DNA from: Clonostachys chloroleuca
Lineage: Eukaryota; Ascomycota; Sordariomycetes; Hypocreales; Bionectriaceae
NCBI GenBank assembly: GCA_037952775.1
Contig: JBANAY010000003.1
Coordinates: 35,960,001 to 36,024,000, forward strand
Direction: 5' to 3'
DNA: 64,000 nt
Shown: one piece after another, positions 1-12,384 of the stretch
Layout: every line of letters starts with the position of its first letter
How positions within the stretch are numbered: position 1 is the stretch's first letter
Program-made: the position numbers and the translations under genes
The notes under the pieces: model-generated
Told to the model about the DNA's origin: nothing
Database searches by the model: none
What the model saw: only the letters and a program-made list of their open reading frames with translations

Positions 1-1164
1 CAACACTCCCTTCTTCTGAGAAGCCATGGTCGACATAGCATCGTCATCCTCGGCGTCCATCATGACGTCCTCCGGGGCAAGTTCGTTCAAGTCATCCAAG
101 TCCTCGGTAGGCTGCTCGAGAACCTTCTCCTCAGCATCAGCCTCGACACTGTCATCGCCCTTCTTCTTTCCATGCTTCGGCAGGGGAGCTGCCACGATCT
201 TCTCAATCTGGAAAGCGCCCCAATCACCAACTTGGACCAGCCGGTCCGCCTTGAGGCCTCTGCCCCTCACCACACCGGTGATGATGGTGGGGTCTGAAAC
301 GCCATGTGCAAACTGAACTGACTCCGCCAACATCCAACTTCGTTCATCCCTCCACCTTACGCCCTTGGGGGTAGTGCTGCATAAGGAACGCATGAGGTTG
401 GCGCATTCTTGTCGGTTATCGAGACTGTAGAGCTTCTCCTGCTCAGGGTGGAAATGAGTGATGAAGGACTTGAGTGAACCCAGGACTCCCGGCCTCTGCT
501 TGGCGGGCTGGACCTTATCGAGATCCTGGACGACAGTGAAGAGAGTGGACATTCCCTGGCTCTCCACACCTCTCAGGATCAGTTCACCCAATTGATCGAC
601 CTCGACGGTGGCTGACAGCACAACGAGGACGAAGTCGGCAACTCTCGCAGCATCCAGGCAGGCGCTTAGGTCTCTCTGAAGGGGAACATATTGAATCTTC
701 TGCTTGAAGCGATCGACTGTGACTCGGAAGTTGCTGTCCTGAACATCGGCCTCAATGTCCACACTGGCGTTCAATTGCTTGGCAACAGCCTTTGCGTCGC
801 TGTTGGAGCAGAGAGGCAGAACGGCCACAATCCTGGGTGCGCCGTCGCGTCCTGTGAAGATCTGGGTTTCCTTCAAATGGTCCTTGTGCTTGGTGAGGCG
901 GGCCTGCTTGGCCTGGTTGCGGCGATCGAGTTTGGACATGACTTGTTGGTGGGGGGTTTTTCGTAGACCACGCTCGTTGGGCACTCGACCTAATTTGCAC
1001 ATATTCAATTAGATTTTTTTCTCATTAATTGTCACCAAAGAAACATTCGCCAACGTACCTTTAGCACGGTCGCGCAGCTCATGCTTGGAAGCCGCCTTGG
1101 ACTTGAAAGGCTTATGGGTGACCTTGGTCGTGGGCCTATGCGAGTGAGCTACCACGGCAGGCAT
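1..1164 (-). CDS. tsr1: Ribosome biogenesis protein Tsr1, N-terminal part (3' end off window)
   Basis: Tsr1 is a GTPase-like factor bound to late pre-40S particles and needed for 20S pre-rRNA maturation. Exon 1 is 1164..1059, the intron 1058..990 (GTACGT..TTAG), and exon 2 is 989..1, still open at the window edge, so about 364 residues are visible. The start at 1164 opens with the basic HSHRPTTKVTHKPFKSK segment, a family hallmark. The splice joins KGRVPNERGLRKTPHQQ, then SKLDRRNQAKQ, and a domain with IVAVLPLC and a translation-factor-like fold follows. An acidic stretch lies just before the edge. It is transcribed divergently from the UTP7 gene, with 420 bases between starts. The family call is firm; the missing C-terminus cannot be judged. 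Confidence 0.93.
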
Positions 1165-1584
1165 TTTGCCTTCGCCTCCAGCTTTGAAGCGGAAAGGTAG
1201 AGAAGCCAGTTTCGTTCGAGGAAGAAAACGGGAATAGAGGCGACGTAGTCTTTCCCTAGATCTGTAATTTTTGAACCAAAAAAATATCTCTTTCGACAAA
1301 CACTGGCGAAAGAGGGTGGCCTGGTGGGTGATAGCCAAAGCGGTGATGGTGGGGTTATGGTTATCTACAAATTTTTGTGTGCGAGCGCTATCGATAACGA
1401 AAGTGGATTCTTTCGACAGCCACTCAGCGTCGCTCGATAAGACCGTCATTTGCATGGCTTGGAAATTTTGTCGGCAGGCTGGACGCAGATCAAGTTCTCA
1501 TAACGACCCGACCGACTTCACCAAGGCGCATTCCACCATTGCGCAGAGCGCAAGACCTGGATTGGAAGCTCACGAAGCGGAACC
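1165..1584. promoter_or_regulatory. Shared divergent promoter of tsr1 and utp7
   Basis: This 420-base spacer separates the start codons of two ribosome-biogenesis genes read in opposite directions. It has T-rich and A-rich tracts (about 1265-1290) and a GAAATTTTG element at 1462-1470 that resembles the yeast RRPE motif. No TATA box or gene is evident. Joint control is inferred from arrangement and shared pathway. Confidence 0.45.
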
Positions 1585-3318
1585 ATGGATGTCAAAACTT
1601 TGGAAAAGCCCTCGGGTATTTCTCGCATTTTCAACAACGACAGCGCTACAAACAATGGCGCCGTTGTGGTCGCGTCTCGCACTGATCTCGCCTCGAACAA
1701 GCAGGAGCGTGAGAGAGTCCGTCGTCTGAGAGAAGCGAATAAGTCTTATGGGCGCGGGAGGAGGGTCAACACCAAAGACATCAAGGACAAGAAGCGGCGG
1801 AACCTGAAGACCCTCAATTCCAAGAACGAGAACGCCATTCTCAAAGCCAAGGATGCCGAGATCCTGCTTGAGAATACTGGAGGATTCCTCGAACCCGAGC
1901 ACGAGCTCGAACGCACATACAAGGTACGCCAAGATGAAATCGTAAACGGCATCGCCCTCGAGACCGCGAAGAAGCGATTCGAGCTCAAGTTGGATGCGCT
2001 GGGCCCCTACGTCTTCGATTACTCGAGGAATGGGCGAGAGTTGCTGTTGGGAGGTCGCAAAGGCCATGTTGCCGCTATGGATTGGAGAGAAGGGAAGTTG
2101 ACCTGTGAGGTACAACTCGGAGAGACAGTTCGGGACGTCAAGTGGCTACACAACAACCAGTACTTTGCGGCTTCTCAGAAGAAGAACGTGTACATCTATG
2201 ATCGGAATGGTGTTGAGCTGCATTGCTTGAAGAGACACCAGGAAGTCACACACATGGAGTTCCTACCCTATCACTTCCTATTGGGTACCATTGTAAGTTT
2301 CTTGCCTCTTTCGCGACAGGAGGACACCTCCAACTAACATTTCTAGGGTACTACCGGAGTTCTTAAATACCAAGATGTATCGACAGGTCAGCTTGTGGCC
2401 GAAGTGCCTACAAAGCTCGGCCAGCCCGTCTCCCTCGGACAGAATCCATACAATGCCATTCTCCACGTTGGTCACCAGAACGGAGCCGTCACCCTTTGGT
2501 CGCCAAACTCCCAAGAGCCCCTGGTGAAGCTGTTAGCTCACAGGGGCCCTGTTAGGTCGTTAGCGATGGACAGAGAAGGACGATATATGGTTTCCACAGG
2601 ACAGGATATGAAGATGGCCGTCTGGGATATCCGGATGTTCAAGGAAGTCAACAGCTACTTCACACGCCAACCGGCTACATCTGTAGCCATTTCAGATAGC
2701 GGGTTAACAGCCGTTGGGTGGGGCACTCAAACATCTATATGGAAGGGTCTATTCGACAAGAACGCCCCGGTCCAGCAGAAGGTGCAAAGCCCCTACATGT
2801 CCTGGGGCGGTGAAGGAAACCGCATGGAGCGTGTGAGATGGTGCCCGTTCGAAGATGTCCTAGGTATTGGTCACGAAACTGGCTTCTCTTCGATCATCGT
2901 TCCTGGTGCCGGAGAGGCCAACTTCGATGCTCTGGAAATCAACCCATTCGAGAACACCAAGCAGAGGCAGGAAGCCGAAGTGAAGGGACTGCTGAACAAG
3001 CTCCAGCCCGAGATGATTGCTATGGACCCCAACTTCATCGGAAACCTGGACTTGAGGTCCGACAAGGAGAGGAGAGCAGAGAAGGACCTGGATGTGGCTG
3101 CGCCGGATATCGAGGAAGAAATCCGAAACCGGGCAAGAGGCAAGAACGGCGCGCTGAAGAAGTACCTGAGAAAGCAGAGGAGGAAGAACATCATCGACGA
3201 GAAGAGGCTCAAGATCGACGAGATCTGGAAGGAGCGGCAAAAACTGAACAACAAGAAGCGAGAGGAGCAGGAGGAGGATCTGGGGCCGGCGTTGTCGAGA
3301 TTTGCCAAAAGAGAATAG
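1585..3318 (+). CDS. utp7: U3 snoRNP protein Utp7 (WD40, BING4 family)
   Basis: Utp7 is a WD40 component of the nucleolar SSU processome that cleaves and folds the 18S precursor. Exons are 1585..2292 and 2347..3318; the intron 2293..2346 begins GTAAGT and ends TCTAG in phase 0, joining FLLGTI to GTTGVLKYQD. The product is 559 residues, close to the 554 of yeast. An N-terminal basic helical region is followed by WD-like repeats (VAAMDWREG, GAVTLWSP, MKMAVWDIR). The BING4 C-terminal domain begins near residue 394 (NRMERVRWCPFEDVLGIGHE), and the tail is rich in K/R/E. The start ATG sits in a good context (ACCATGG). Confidence 0.96.
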
Positions 3319-3568
3319 CAACAAGTGATCTAGCATTAATGAGAATACCCATAGAGCCAATCCTCATTATCACGGCGTTGGTTTCTTTATTTTCCTTGCA
3401 CGAAAAAAATGTACTGTATTTTATAGTCCTGCGTTTTGGATATGAAACCCTTGTATCCCATTCATTTGCGCCGTGCCTGTCTAAACCGTTCTCAGATCAT
3501 TGCTGCGTTCAACGGAAACACAACTTTTAGATGCCATCATGTAACTCTCTCCCCCCCAGTGTAGGTAT

Positions 3569-4302
3569 CTACAGCAGTTTGAGATGCCCCGTGATCTTGT
3601 CGACAACGCTCCTGGGCGCCGGCCCGACACCAAGTACGGTCATGCTCCCAGCCTCGATCTGCGTCCGTCCCGCGTCCTGGATCACCTCGGCGGTGACGCC
3701 CATGTTCCGCGCCGTGCGACGCAGCTCGAGGAGGTCGTCCTGCGACTTGATCTGCACGGCGATCTTGGTCTGGCCGTACCGCTCCCAGCGGGCGAGGGCC
3801 TTGCGCTTGGGTGAGTCGGCGGGGGCGCCGGCCAGGTTCTTGTAGCAGGCGAGGGTGGCGTGGGAGCACTGCGCGGCGATTTTACCTGGGGAAAGGATAG
3901 TATGTCAGCCACGGGAAATGGTTTTTGAGTCAGTGATTAGGGGAGAGCCTTACCTTTGGTCATACCAAGATCTGTCCGCACAACCAGAACGAGCTTGCAC
4001 TCCTCCTTGGAGTCGTATATCGATTTCTCTCCGGAAGGGGCGGCGGTGCTCAGGCCCTGCCTGCGGTCTGCGTTGAGGCCATTGGCCCAGTTGGGTGCGT
4101 GGTCGAGGATGGTGTCGGCCTCGTCGACGTCGCTCTCCTCGCTTTCAACGGGGTCGTTGTGGTAGGCGCGGCGCTCGGCGACGAAGCTGGGAGGGATGAG
4201 GTAGCCCTGGATGGTCCAGACGCCGAAGAGGAAGCCCGTGGCGAATGTCACCAGGGACGTTGTGAGGATGATGGCGAACTGCTTGCCGTCGTCGGAAGAC
4301 AT
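3569..4302 (-). CDS. pth2: Peptidyl-tRNA hydrolase 2 (Pth2 family), membrane-anchored
   Basis: Pth2 recycles peptidyl-tRNAs that drop off ribosomes by cleaving the ester bond; in animals and yeast it is tied to mitochondria. Exons are 4302..3954 and 3885..3569, with a GTAAGG..CCCAG intron, giving 221 residues. A hydrophobic segment at about residues 9-29 is a likely N-terminal anchor, followed by an acidic linker. The splice junction rebuilds the signature GMTKGKIAAQCSHATLACYK, and the domain ends in KITGHLKLL. It converges with utp7 downstream (250 bases apart) and is divergent from the NR kinase gene. Confidence 0.95.
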
Positions 4303-4706
4303 GGCGGCGGTGGGCGGCGGAGAAGGCGAGGAGAGGTGTCCAAGGACTTTAATTGGAAGTTCTGGCTAAAATTAAGAGTATGCAAAAGACGGTACAAGTT
4401 GAAAGGTACAATTAAGCTCTTGATCTGTGTGCTGAAGCTTGATCTGAGGTTGAAGTTGCTGATTCATCATAAAAATTAGATCTACGTTGGCGCTCTAGGC
4501 AGTTAGATGCCGCGCTTGCGTCAGAGCTCAGCGGACTTGTGGAGGGGCTCAGGGCACATTAGTGGAGGAGGGGCATCTAGACCAACCGAACGCTTAAATC
4601 GATATGCCTAGGACTCTAGAATGTGTTGACTGTTTGATGAGAAGAAACCTCTCTTCTCATCCTGTTGATCTACTCCGATTCCACGTAATCGGTGGATATT
4701 CTCGCC
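4303..4706. promoter_or_regulatory. Shared divergent promoter region of pth2 and the NR kinase gene
   Basis: There are 404 bases between two divergent start codons, with no coding signal. An out-of-frame ATG at 4604 opens a 61-codon frame that overruns the kinase start (ends 4789). It matters only if the transcript begins upstream of it. I see no clear TATA box. Confidence 0.35.
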
Positions 4707-5602
4707 ATGACCGAACCCAAGGCCCTGGTTGTCAGTATCTCAGGGTGCTCTTCCAGTGGCAAGACAACCCTCGCAAGACTTCTCCGTGACATCTTGCCTG
4801 GTACTTTCATCTTACACGAGGATGATTTCTACCGCCCAGAGAATGAGTACGATAAAAAACACCCCATCAACCCCGCTGATCTTTGAACTAATAAGTGATA
4901 CTCAATAGACTCCCTTCCAAGAATGGCCTCTTGGACTGGGACTGCGCGGGGGCGATAGATATCCCAGCCATGGCAGACTCCCTGGCCTACATTCGACAAC
5001 ATGCAACTTTTCCCGTATGAATTATTTCAATTGTGCTTGTCTTCTTTACTCTTTCCGAAAATCCCTCTCGCTTACACCCCTGCCAATTTTAGCCTACTTT
5101 AGATTCCAAGGAAGACCAAAACTCAGTGGGCAAATGCCCTGTCCCCGACTCTCAGATTGCTGAGCTCAAGTCCAGAGTCGCATCCCTCCTCCCCTCAACC
5201 CACCCCCTCAACACCAAAGCACTTCAGCTCTGTCTCTTGGATGGGTTCCTGCTTTATCCCCAATCCATGGCACCCATCAAGCCTTTTCTTGACGTGAAGC
5301 TCTTTCTTCGCACTGAATACGCCAAGGCCAAGGCTCGTCGAGAAGCTCGGGATGGCTATGTGACCATAGAGGGCTTCTGGGCTGATCCTCCTGGTTACGT
5401 TGATGACATCGTGTGGCCCAACTACGTCGAAGAACATGCTTGGATGTTCGAGAATGGTAATGTCGAAGGTAATTATCGCCTGGACATCATCTCCAAGGAA
5501 GGCATCAAGGTACCTACACAGGCTGGAGTGGATGGAGACATGGGCAAGACACTAGAGTGGGCGGTCGATACGATTCTAAAGGAGCTCGAGAAACTAATCT
5601 AG
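4707..5602 (+). CDS. nrk1: Nicotinamide riboside kinase
   Basis: The enzyme phosphorylates nicotinamide riboside to NMN in NAD+ salvage. Exons are 4707..4846, 4909..5014 and 5093..5602, with introns starting GTACGA and GTATGA, giving 251 residues. The P-loop GCSSSGKT is at residues 13-20, followed by the substrate-binding HEDDFYRPENE. Splicing gives ELPSKNGLLDWDCAGAID and later LLDGFLLYP and DPPGYVDDIVWPNYVEEH, all typical of fungal NRK. The first intron could be read through for a few codons but then meets a stop, so removing it is needed. It converges with the Dicer-like gene, whose stop codon is about 155 bases away. Confidence 0.93.
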
Positions 5603-5757
5603 CAGCGCGGATCATTGATTCATAAATCGTTCACTTATCTTCCAGGTAGAATATCGCAGATTGACCGAAATGCTAGCTCCCAGTTGCAAACCCTACCCCT
5701 TTTCCCACACCACAACTCAACATAAACCTTTTAAATAAAGATGGTCCGCTCTCCAGA

Positions 5758-8700
5758 TTACGCTATCGCTCCGGCTTCAGTCATAATCGTATCCTCGTCA
5801 TGAGGCCAAGCCTTGACGGCCTCCGTAGCAGCGGCAGTCTTACTGTGCTCCCTGCTCACCGACCCATCAACTTCCGCCAAGAGCCGCCCGCCAACATACA
5901 GCTTGCAAGAATACACATTATCGCCGTCTTTGTTTTCTTTAAACGCGGCCTCGTATTTGACCTTTTCCGTTCCAGCAAGCTTGCCAATCAACTCTTTGGG
6001 GTGCATAACCTCAACGTTGTCTCTCAGGAAGCGTTCAAGGTAGGTCAAGATTCCCAGCCGCTCCACGACCGCGGTACAGACCTCAACAGACCCAGAATCA
6101 ACCCAGACGGCACCAATAAGAGCCTCGACAATATCAGAAAAGAACTTTCGAGGTTGGACCTTAGCAAGCTCGGCCCAGGGATAGCGATCCGCAGTTTTGA
6201 AAAGCTGGATAATCTCGTCCCTGGAGTCTCGGTGCCTTTGGGCCACGGCCGCCTGCTCCAGTCCGATAACTGTCGATGCGTGTCTCATGAAATTCCACAG
6301 AGGTGTAATTCCCTCCTCGGGGACAACCTCTAGATCCTCAGTAACCACCGTTTCTTCCTGGCGGATACCGTTCTCCATGGCGATAAAAGCGAGGAAGTCT
6401 CCGTTGACGAGTGTCGTTTTGAGTGTGTGCATTCGGTCATGCGGCAGGGGAGGATCTAGCGAAAACAACTTCGTAACGACGATCTTGTCTAAAACAGCAT
6501 CCCCGAGGAATTCAAGTCTTTCCAAGGATCTCGAGCCATTAGCTATAACGTAGGAGGCATGGGTCATTGCCTCGACTAACAACGATTTCTTTTGGAAAGA
6601 GTAGCCCAGTATCTCCTCCAACGTGGCGAAGGCTGGTATTTCCTTCACTATGTTGGGCTGGCTCTCATACAGCGATCTGCGCGCAACATCAACGGCAGGC
6701 CACTTCTCGTCGATGAAAAGGCATATGCACTGGCAGGCCTTGTCGATACCGCCGTCATGGTATGATGCACCCATCAATGCTTCAACGACATCTGCCAGGA
6801 CTTTGGTAGACAGAGTTCGTCCTTGGCTTTGATTCGCGACCTCGCCCTGAAGGAAGTCGGAACGATACAGCGGGCGCCATTTTTGCCCGGTGAACGACTC
6901 CGTCAGGATGAATTTCGGGAGACCTTTCTGAAGTGCGGCTTTGGATAGCCTTGAATTAGACACCAGTCGGTCTTTGAAAGCGGAAAGATAGCCTTCTGGC
7001 CATTCGGGATCTAGATAACTGGCGGTTAGTTGGTTCGTGACTTGGAATACAGTTCGTTTCTACTTACGAAGTGCTGAGACCTGGACCGCTGTACAGTATT
7101 TTAGAATCGAATCCCCGAGAAATTCCAGACGTTCATAATGAAGGGGTTCAAGAGCCGCTTTCGAGCTAATGGCTTCTCTGACCAAGTCCAGGTTTGAAAA
7201 AGCCAATGGTTCAAGCAGTGTAGCGGCCAAATGCTTGGTTGTCAACTGAACTTCAATCTCATGAATGATGGTGGGCAAAAGCATGCCGAATGTCGCATAT
7301 TTTACCGGTATGGAGTCTACCGTCACGCTTGGGTATGGAAGAACCCAAGGGTAGGGTTTTGTGGGTTCAGGGGCGTCCGACAGTAAGGGGTGAAGGAAAT
7401 CCGCTCGCTTTGTCCAACGGTCGAGAACCAAATATGGGACATTGGTCTCTGCCTCTTCGAATCCCTTAAATCTGTGTTGGACTTTCTCTCCGGGCGGTTT
7501 CGAAGGGAGAGTAGAAAGGTAAAAAAACGGCATGCCTCCGGGATCTCGGATCAAGAACTCATGGTTCTCGATGGCCTTCCAATGGTCCTCGAGGTTTTCG
7601 GACCCGATCTGGTCGAGTTTGATGTCCATCTCTTTGACTACTGTCTTGATCACATTTGGTTCATCTCTAACTTCCCAACGATGTGCAAAGTTGAGGCTCA
7701 ACAAGGTTGTCGTATGATCCGGCATCTGAGCCGCTTCCTCGTCTGAGATGAATCTCCCGGGGCTGGAATGAATCGTCCAAATTGCATTATAGTCACGGTA
7801 TATTCGAATCGGTCTGATTTGACTGAGCTGGACTGGCAGGATGATATCGTATTCTCCAAGGGAGTCGCCCTTGTCTGTGACACATGTGAAGGTATACGCC
7901 CACTGTCCCGCATTTGCCTCCCAGGCGCGAGCAACTTCCTTCCATGGGGTGAAGGATGATTCAACATCCGCATGCGGGGCCCTTGTCTCAACACCAGGAA
8001 TCTGCTCTCGGCTAAAGGGCAACAGATGTTCGCTTAGAAGACCAGCCTTGTATATAGCCAGATACGCTTCAAAAGCTGCGTCTTTTGTAGCGTTCTTCTC
8101 GGACTTCCAGGCGTTCTTGCTATGAGCAGTTCGTAACTCTGTAGGAAGGAACGGTGGAAGCAAAACTGTGGCGGTGAGATCGCACCCCAACTCCTCGGAA
8201 CTGCGGTGCACGATGTAATCGGGACGCGCATCAACAAACTCGCCTCTCGAGAGGTTTCGGCAGAAGTGCTCCAAGTGCTGCTTCGCGTTGTCGAAATCGA
8301 GCCGTGCGTTGGTCGACTTAACGATGAAACACTCTTTATTCGACTCTTCTTGCGATTCAATCGTTTTCACTCTCTTGACTTGTCTTTCTTCATCCTGGCA
8401 TTGGCGCTTCATTTCTTCCTCTGCATCCTCCCATTTCGTCACCACTTTGCTCGATTTTTCAAGAAAAAGAGTCAGGCGAGATTCTCGCATCCTTGCTCGT
8501 CCTCGGCGTTGTATAAAGGATTTGATTGTGTCTAGTTGGTCGAAACAGATGACCAGGTTGCAGGCTGGCACGTCGATGCCTTCTTCTAAGACGCTTGTTG
8601 CGATAAGAAGATTGATTTTCCCCGAACGAAACTTTTGAAGAACTGAAAGGTCAATCTCGCTGAAAAAATCGTAGATAGTTCGCTTTTTATTCTGGTAACT

Positions 8701-10344
8701 GGAAGTCCCCACCACAGTTCCTATGCGATATTTGTGCGCAATATCTGCATAGGTTCCGAGTAAGTCGCAAAGAATGGAAACAGTCGCTCTTTCCTTCACA
8801 AAAATAATGCCCACAGGCGATTCCTCTATTGAAAGAAGTTCCTTTACGAGCTTCTTGACCTTGACCGAAATATCTTCTGGTCTCGGTTGTTCAATAGGAG
8901 GTGCTACTTGGACTTTGCCAAGTAGTTCCGTGATGTATTTTTTTCTTCTTGGAGCCAGTCGTCGAAGTAGTCATGAGATTCCTTGGCCTTAACTGTGTAC
9001 TCTGCGATGACTCTGGAAAGGTAGTGGTCGGCTGCCCAGGGCCCAAGCTGAAGAGCAATTTCCAAGCTCCTGGCCAACAGTCTCCTGAACTGAGTTTGGG
9101 AATTGGTGTTGTTTTTCATCACAGCGTCTTCGAGCAACCGACGGTTCCTGTCAGTAGGGTCTGCAGCTAGCATTCTAACCCGAGGGTCCTCTTGAATATT
9201 CATTTGGGCGTACACGTCCATCAAAGAGGATATTGCGGACGTGTACACTTCCTCAGCAGGCAAAGTATACTCGATATGAGAAATCTTTGGCCTGTTTACC
9301 CATTTTAGAAGCTCTTCTCGATGGATTGTAGGGGTGACACATCGAGAGTCCAGCGTCTCCTCAAGAAGTTCAAAGCCTTTTGTCTTTTTTGAGACAGCAG
9401 GGCTTGCTGTAAGCCCGAGAATTGACGGTATGGATTTCTTTTTGTCTTTTTGAGGGTGGTAGAAGTCTTTCATGATCTTTCCACCCGCACTATTACCTGA
9501 GCAATTGTGTGCTGAAAAAGTGGTTAGCCGGTTATCTTGACTGCATGAAATCTGGAACAAGACCTGATACCAACCTTCGTCAAAAATAATCAGAGAAAGC
9601 CTGCTGATATCAAGATAGGCGTGCGAGAGAGCGTCGTAGAGGATCTGCGGAGTTGATACAACGACCCGGAAACTTTTCAAGACACTTTTCCAGATCTTGG
9701 GAGACCATGCGTCTACATTATCCTGGCTTGTCAACATTTTCGTGGGATAAGAGGGAAACCGGAGTCGAATTATGTCGCATTGCTGCCCGCAGAGCAAAAC
9801 AGTAGGGGCCAGAAACCATATAAGCTGGAACACTGTCAGCTTAAACGTCCCTTCAAGTTGTTACTCTCAGTATTACCTTTTTCTGAGGTCCTCTTTCTAA
9901 TTCGGCATTAATCCTTAGTAAAGCCCTGCCAATAGAATAATGTCAGCCAAGTTCTACTTGGGGTATAAAACCGTCAAGAGGTCAATCTTACACCTGTGTT
10001 TTCCCGCTTCCTGTATCCATCTATATCATGTTAGCAAGGCTCGAAAAAATACAGCCGTGGGCCACACTTACAGCAACAATGACATTCTCCTTCAAACTCC
10101 TCTGGAACATTTCTAATTGGTATGCTCTAGAGTCCATATTCTCGGTCGTATCCTCCTCAGCGTCACCTTCTGGCTCTGGGCTGACCTCAAGCAAAGCTCC
10201 ATTGTCAAAGCTCCGGTCCGAGGAATCATCATTTAAAGAGCCCTCGTCTGAGCCGCCCGAGGTGCTCGGACTGTACTTTGGGAGAGCCATTTGAGCAATC
10301 CGAGAGGTGGATAGTGATGGCGTGTCGTCTGAGTCAGGCGCCAT
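5758..10344 (-). CDS. dcl2: Dicer-like protein 2, with one apparent frameshift
   Basis: Dicer cuts double-stranded RNA into small interfering RNAs for quelling and antiviral defence. Six exons: 10344..10072, 10020..9992, 9925..9877, 9824..9575, 9511..7068, 7010..5758. Splicing rebuilds Walker A (MDTGSGKTQV) and the DEAH box (LIIFDEAHNCS), which an intron splits. A helicase C motif (QRRGRARM), a Dicer dimerisation domain and two RNase III signatures (ERLEFLGDSILKY near residue 998, ERLEFLGDAVLDK near 1180) follow, then a C-terminal dsRBD-like end. No PAZ domain is obvious. Exon 5 breaks frame in an A7 run (plus-strand 8938-8944): an eighth A, or a -1 slip, restores EEKKYITELLGKVQV and 1432 residues in all. 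The start at 10344 is preferred for context; 10431 is an in-frame alternative. Confidence 0.93.
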
Positions 10345-11143
10345 CTTCTTGACGTACGCACGTACACACCGAAATTGACTGCATGCGATCGTCGGAATCC
10401 TTGTTTGTGGGCGGGCAAGGCTTGCCAGCATTCAATATTGGCTGGTCCGACTACGAGGCTTGGACCGCAAAGTACCAAACGCGATTGAAAGAAGGAAAGC
10501 GTGCATTTCACCGGGACAAGGGGTCAATCGACGAAGAGAACTTGTCAACACTTGCGCGGAAGGCTCCAATACCCGTAGCTACAGTTTTATGGGGGGTCTC
10601 GAGAGCTGCATGTGCGTAAGGTACACGACACCAATGCAACCTGCAGGAGGGCGTCGGTAGATTTTAGTGTATGCACCGCACCTGCGGGGGGTAAACCACA
10701 CTGATAGTTTGGTGAGTAACAGGCACACAAGAATTATTTTGGAGGCAACACACTTGTGAGCGCCTAACAGCCATGAATGAAAAAATGAAACCTAGCAATG
10801 AGTAAATCGGGAAATAACTTCATAGATAATCCAATAAATATCGTCCAACAAAAGCCAAAAGTACTACATTGTTTGGTATAACTTGATTTAGTGCAAAGCA
10901 AGAATTGCTTAGGTTCAGGGTAGGGGACCTTTGCCGCGTATTAACCTTGGACTCATTCAACAGCCTTGTCTTTGGCAACATCCAGTACACATTGTTGGTT
11001 GCTGTTGGGTGACCGATGACGGAGAATCCACCACATCTCTTGCATGAAACTCGCCGACACTCATTCTCCACATCTAGGCACCTGAAGAGCGAGAAAGAGT
11101 GCAAAGCCCCGGGACCGCCGCCCGGCTTACAAGTAGAGGAAGA
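10345..11143. other. Intergenic region between dcl2 and the RCC1-repeat gene
   Basis: About 800 bases between two divergent starts. Short open frames here lack family similarity and splice logic. It presumably carries both promoters. The in-frame ATG at 10431 upstream of the chosen dcl2 start lies inside it. Confidence 0.4.
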
Positions 11144-12280
11144 ATGAAAGTTTACGCAGCTGGCTTCAACGCATGGAACCAACTGGAACTCGAAAAGGAA
11201 CCCAATACAACGGAGCCAGAAGACATTTACACATTTAAAGAGATTATTGAAGGGAATGCCATCGAAAATCCGGTGAGCCGGTTGACATACACAATTGGTT
11301 CGTAACAGAGGCCCATCACCAAAGAGCACAGATAGCATCACGTTGATTGGATTGTGTAAACAAATAACTGATTCTGTGTGTCAGTACGAACTGATGGCCG
11401 TTTTGTTGTAGCCGGACACGGGTTGCCCAACACTGCAGATGACATTGGACTCGTCTACACCACGGCGGTCAACGGTATAGGCGAGATCCTTAGGGCCGAG
11501 CCAAGTCCTAATAATGACAAGGAAGATCACACCGAAAGCTCTAGGTTTAGCCTTGTCAAGTACCGATCCCTGGAGGCCTGTAAGGCTCACGACCCTGTCC
11601 AGTCTTGGCCATGCCGGCAGCCTGTTAAGCAAGTAGCCGCATTTGATGTCGGATTTGTCATTCTATACGCCGATGGCTCGGTTGCAACACTTGGAGACCC
11701 ACGGTATGAAGATTGTCTAGGCCGCGAAGTGGATGATGCAAAGTTAGTGCCCAATAATTTACTCGGAAGGTTGTCCCTTGATGTTGTTGTTGGAAGCTGA
11801 CCGGGTACTAGTCCCGCTGACGCACCTTGCGGTGTTTCCGAACTGAATGATCTCGGCGAGCCAGTCCGGAAGGTTGCAGCTGGTGGGTACATGGTGACTG
11901 CATTAACCACCTCCGGAGGGCTATATGTCTGGGGTATGGGATCTGTCGGAGACCAAAACCAGTCCCGAGCAATCCCTGACATATGTGGTATCCCAAACTA
12001 CGTTGAAGTGGATGGTGACGCTGACATAGAAGATGTTGCCGTTGGCACATCTCACGCAATCGTATTGACGGGTGATGCAAGGATTTTTGTCATAGGGGAC
12101 AATAGGAATGGGCAACTTGGTTTAGGCATGGATGACGCAGCTTGCGTACAGTCGTGGACGAGACTTCACTCTAGTTCCAGTGATCTCCATCATCCAGTCG
12201 GCGTGGCTGCTGGGCCAAGATCATCCTTCGTCATAACCAGTGTTCAAAGCAGGCGGAAGAGCTTGCTACAAGAAAAATAA
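11144..12280 (+). CDS. RCC1-repeat (alpha-tubulin suppressor-like) protein
   Basis: RCC1-type beta-propellers serve as exchange factors or binding scaffolds; the exact role here is unknown. Exons are 11144..11297, 11385..11742 and 11812..12280, giving 326 residues. The start gives MKVYAAGFNAWNQLELE, a typical first blade of Ats1-like proteins. Later blades include VAAGGYMVTALTTSGGLYVWG and VGTSHAIVLTGDARIFVIG, then DNRNGQLGLG. Intron 1 uses the uncommon donor GTTCGT. Intron 2 (GTTAGT..CTAG, 69 bases) holds an in-frame TGA at 11798, so it must be removed; the join DDANPADAPCGVSELNDLGE fits the family. It converges with the proteasome gene. Confidence 0.82.
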
Positions 12281-12384
12281 GTTTGAGTTGTCAAAATTGG
12301 CCCATTGAGTCGTTTATCACCCTCTATTTTACAAGATGACGGTTTGCTAACTAATTACCAGTGGGTTCCCATTCATCCATCAAA

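Noticed and set aside
11796..11800. In-frame TGA between two coding parts of the RCC1-repeat gene, suggesting stop readthrough or a pseudogene
   Set aside because: A 69-base GTTAGT..CTAG intron (11743-11811) removes it and yields a good family junction.
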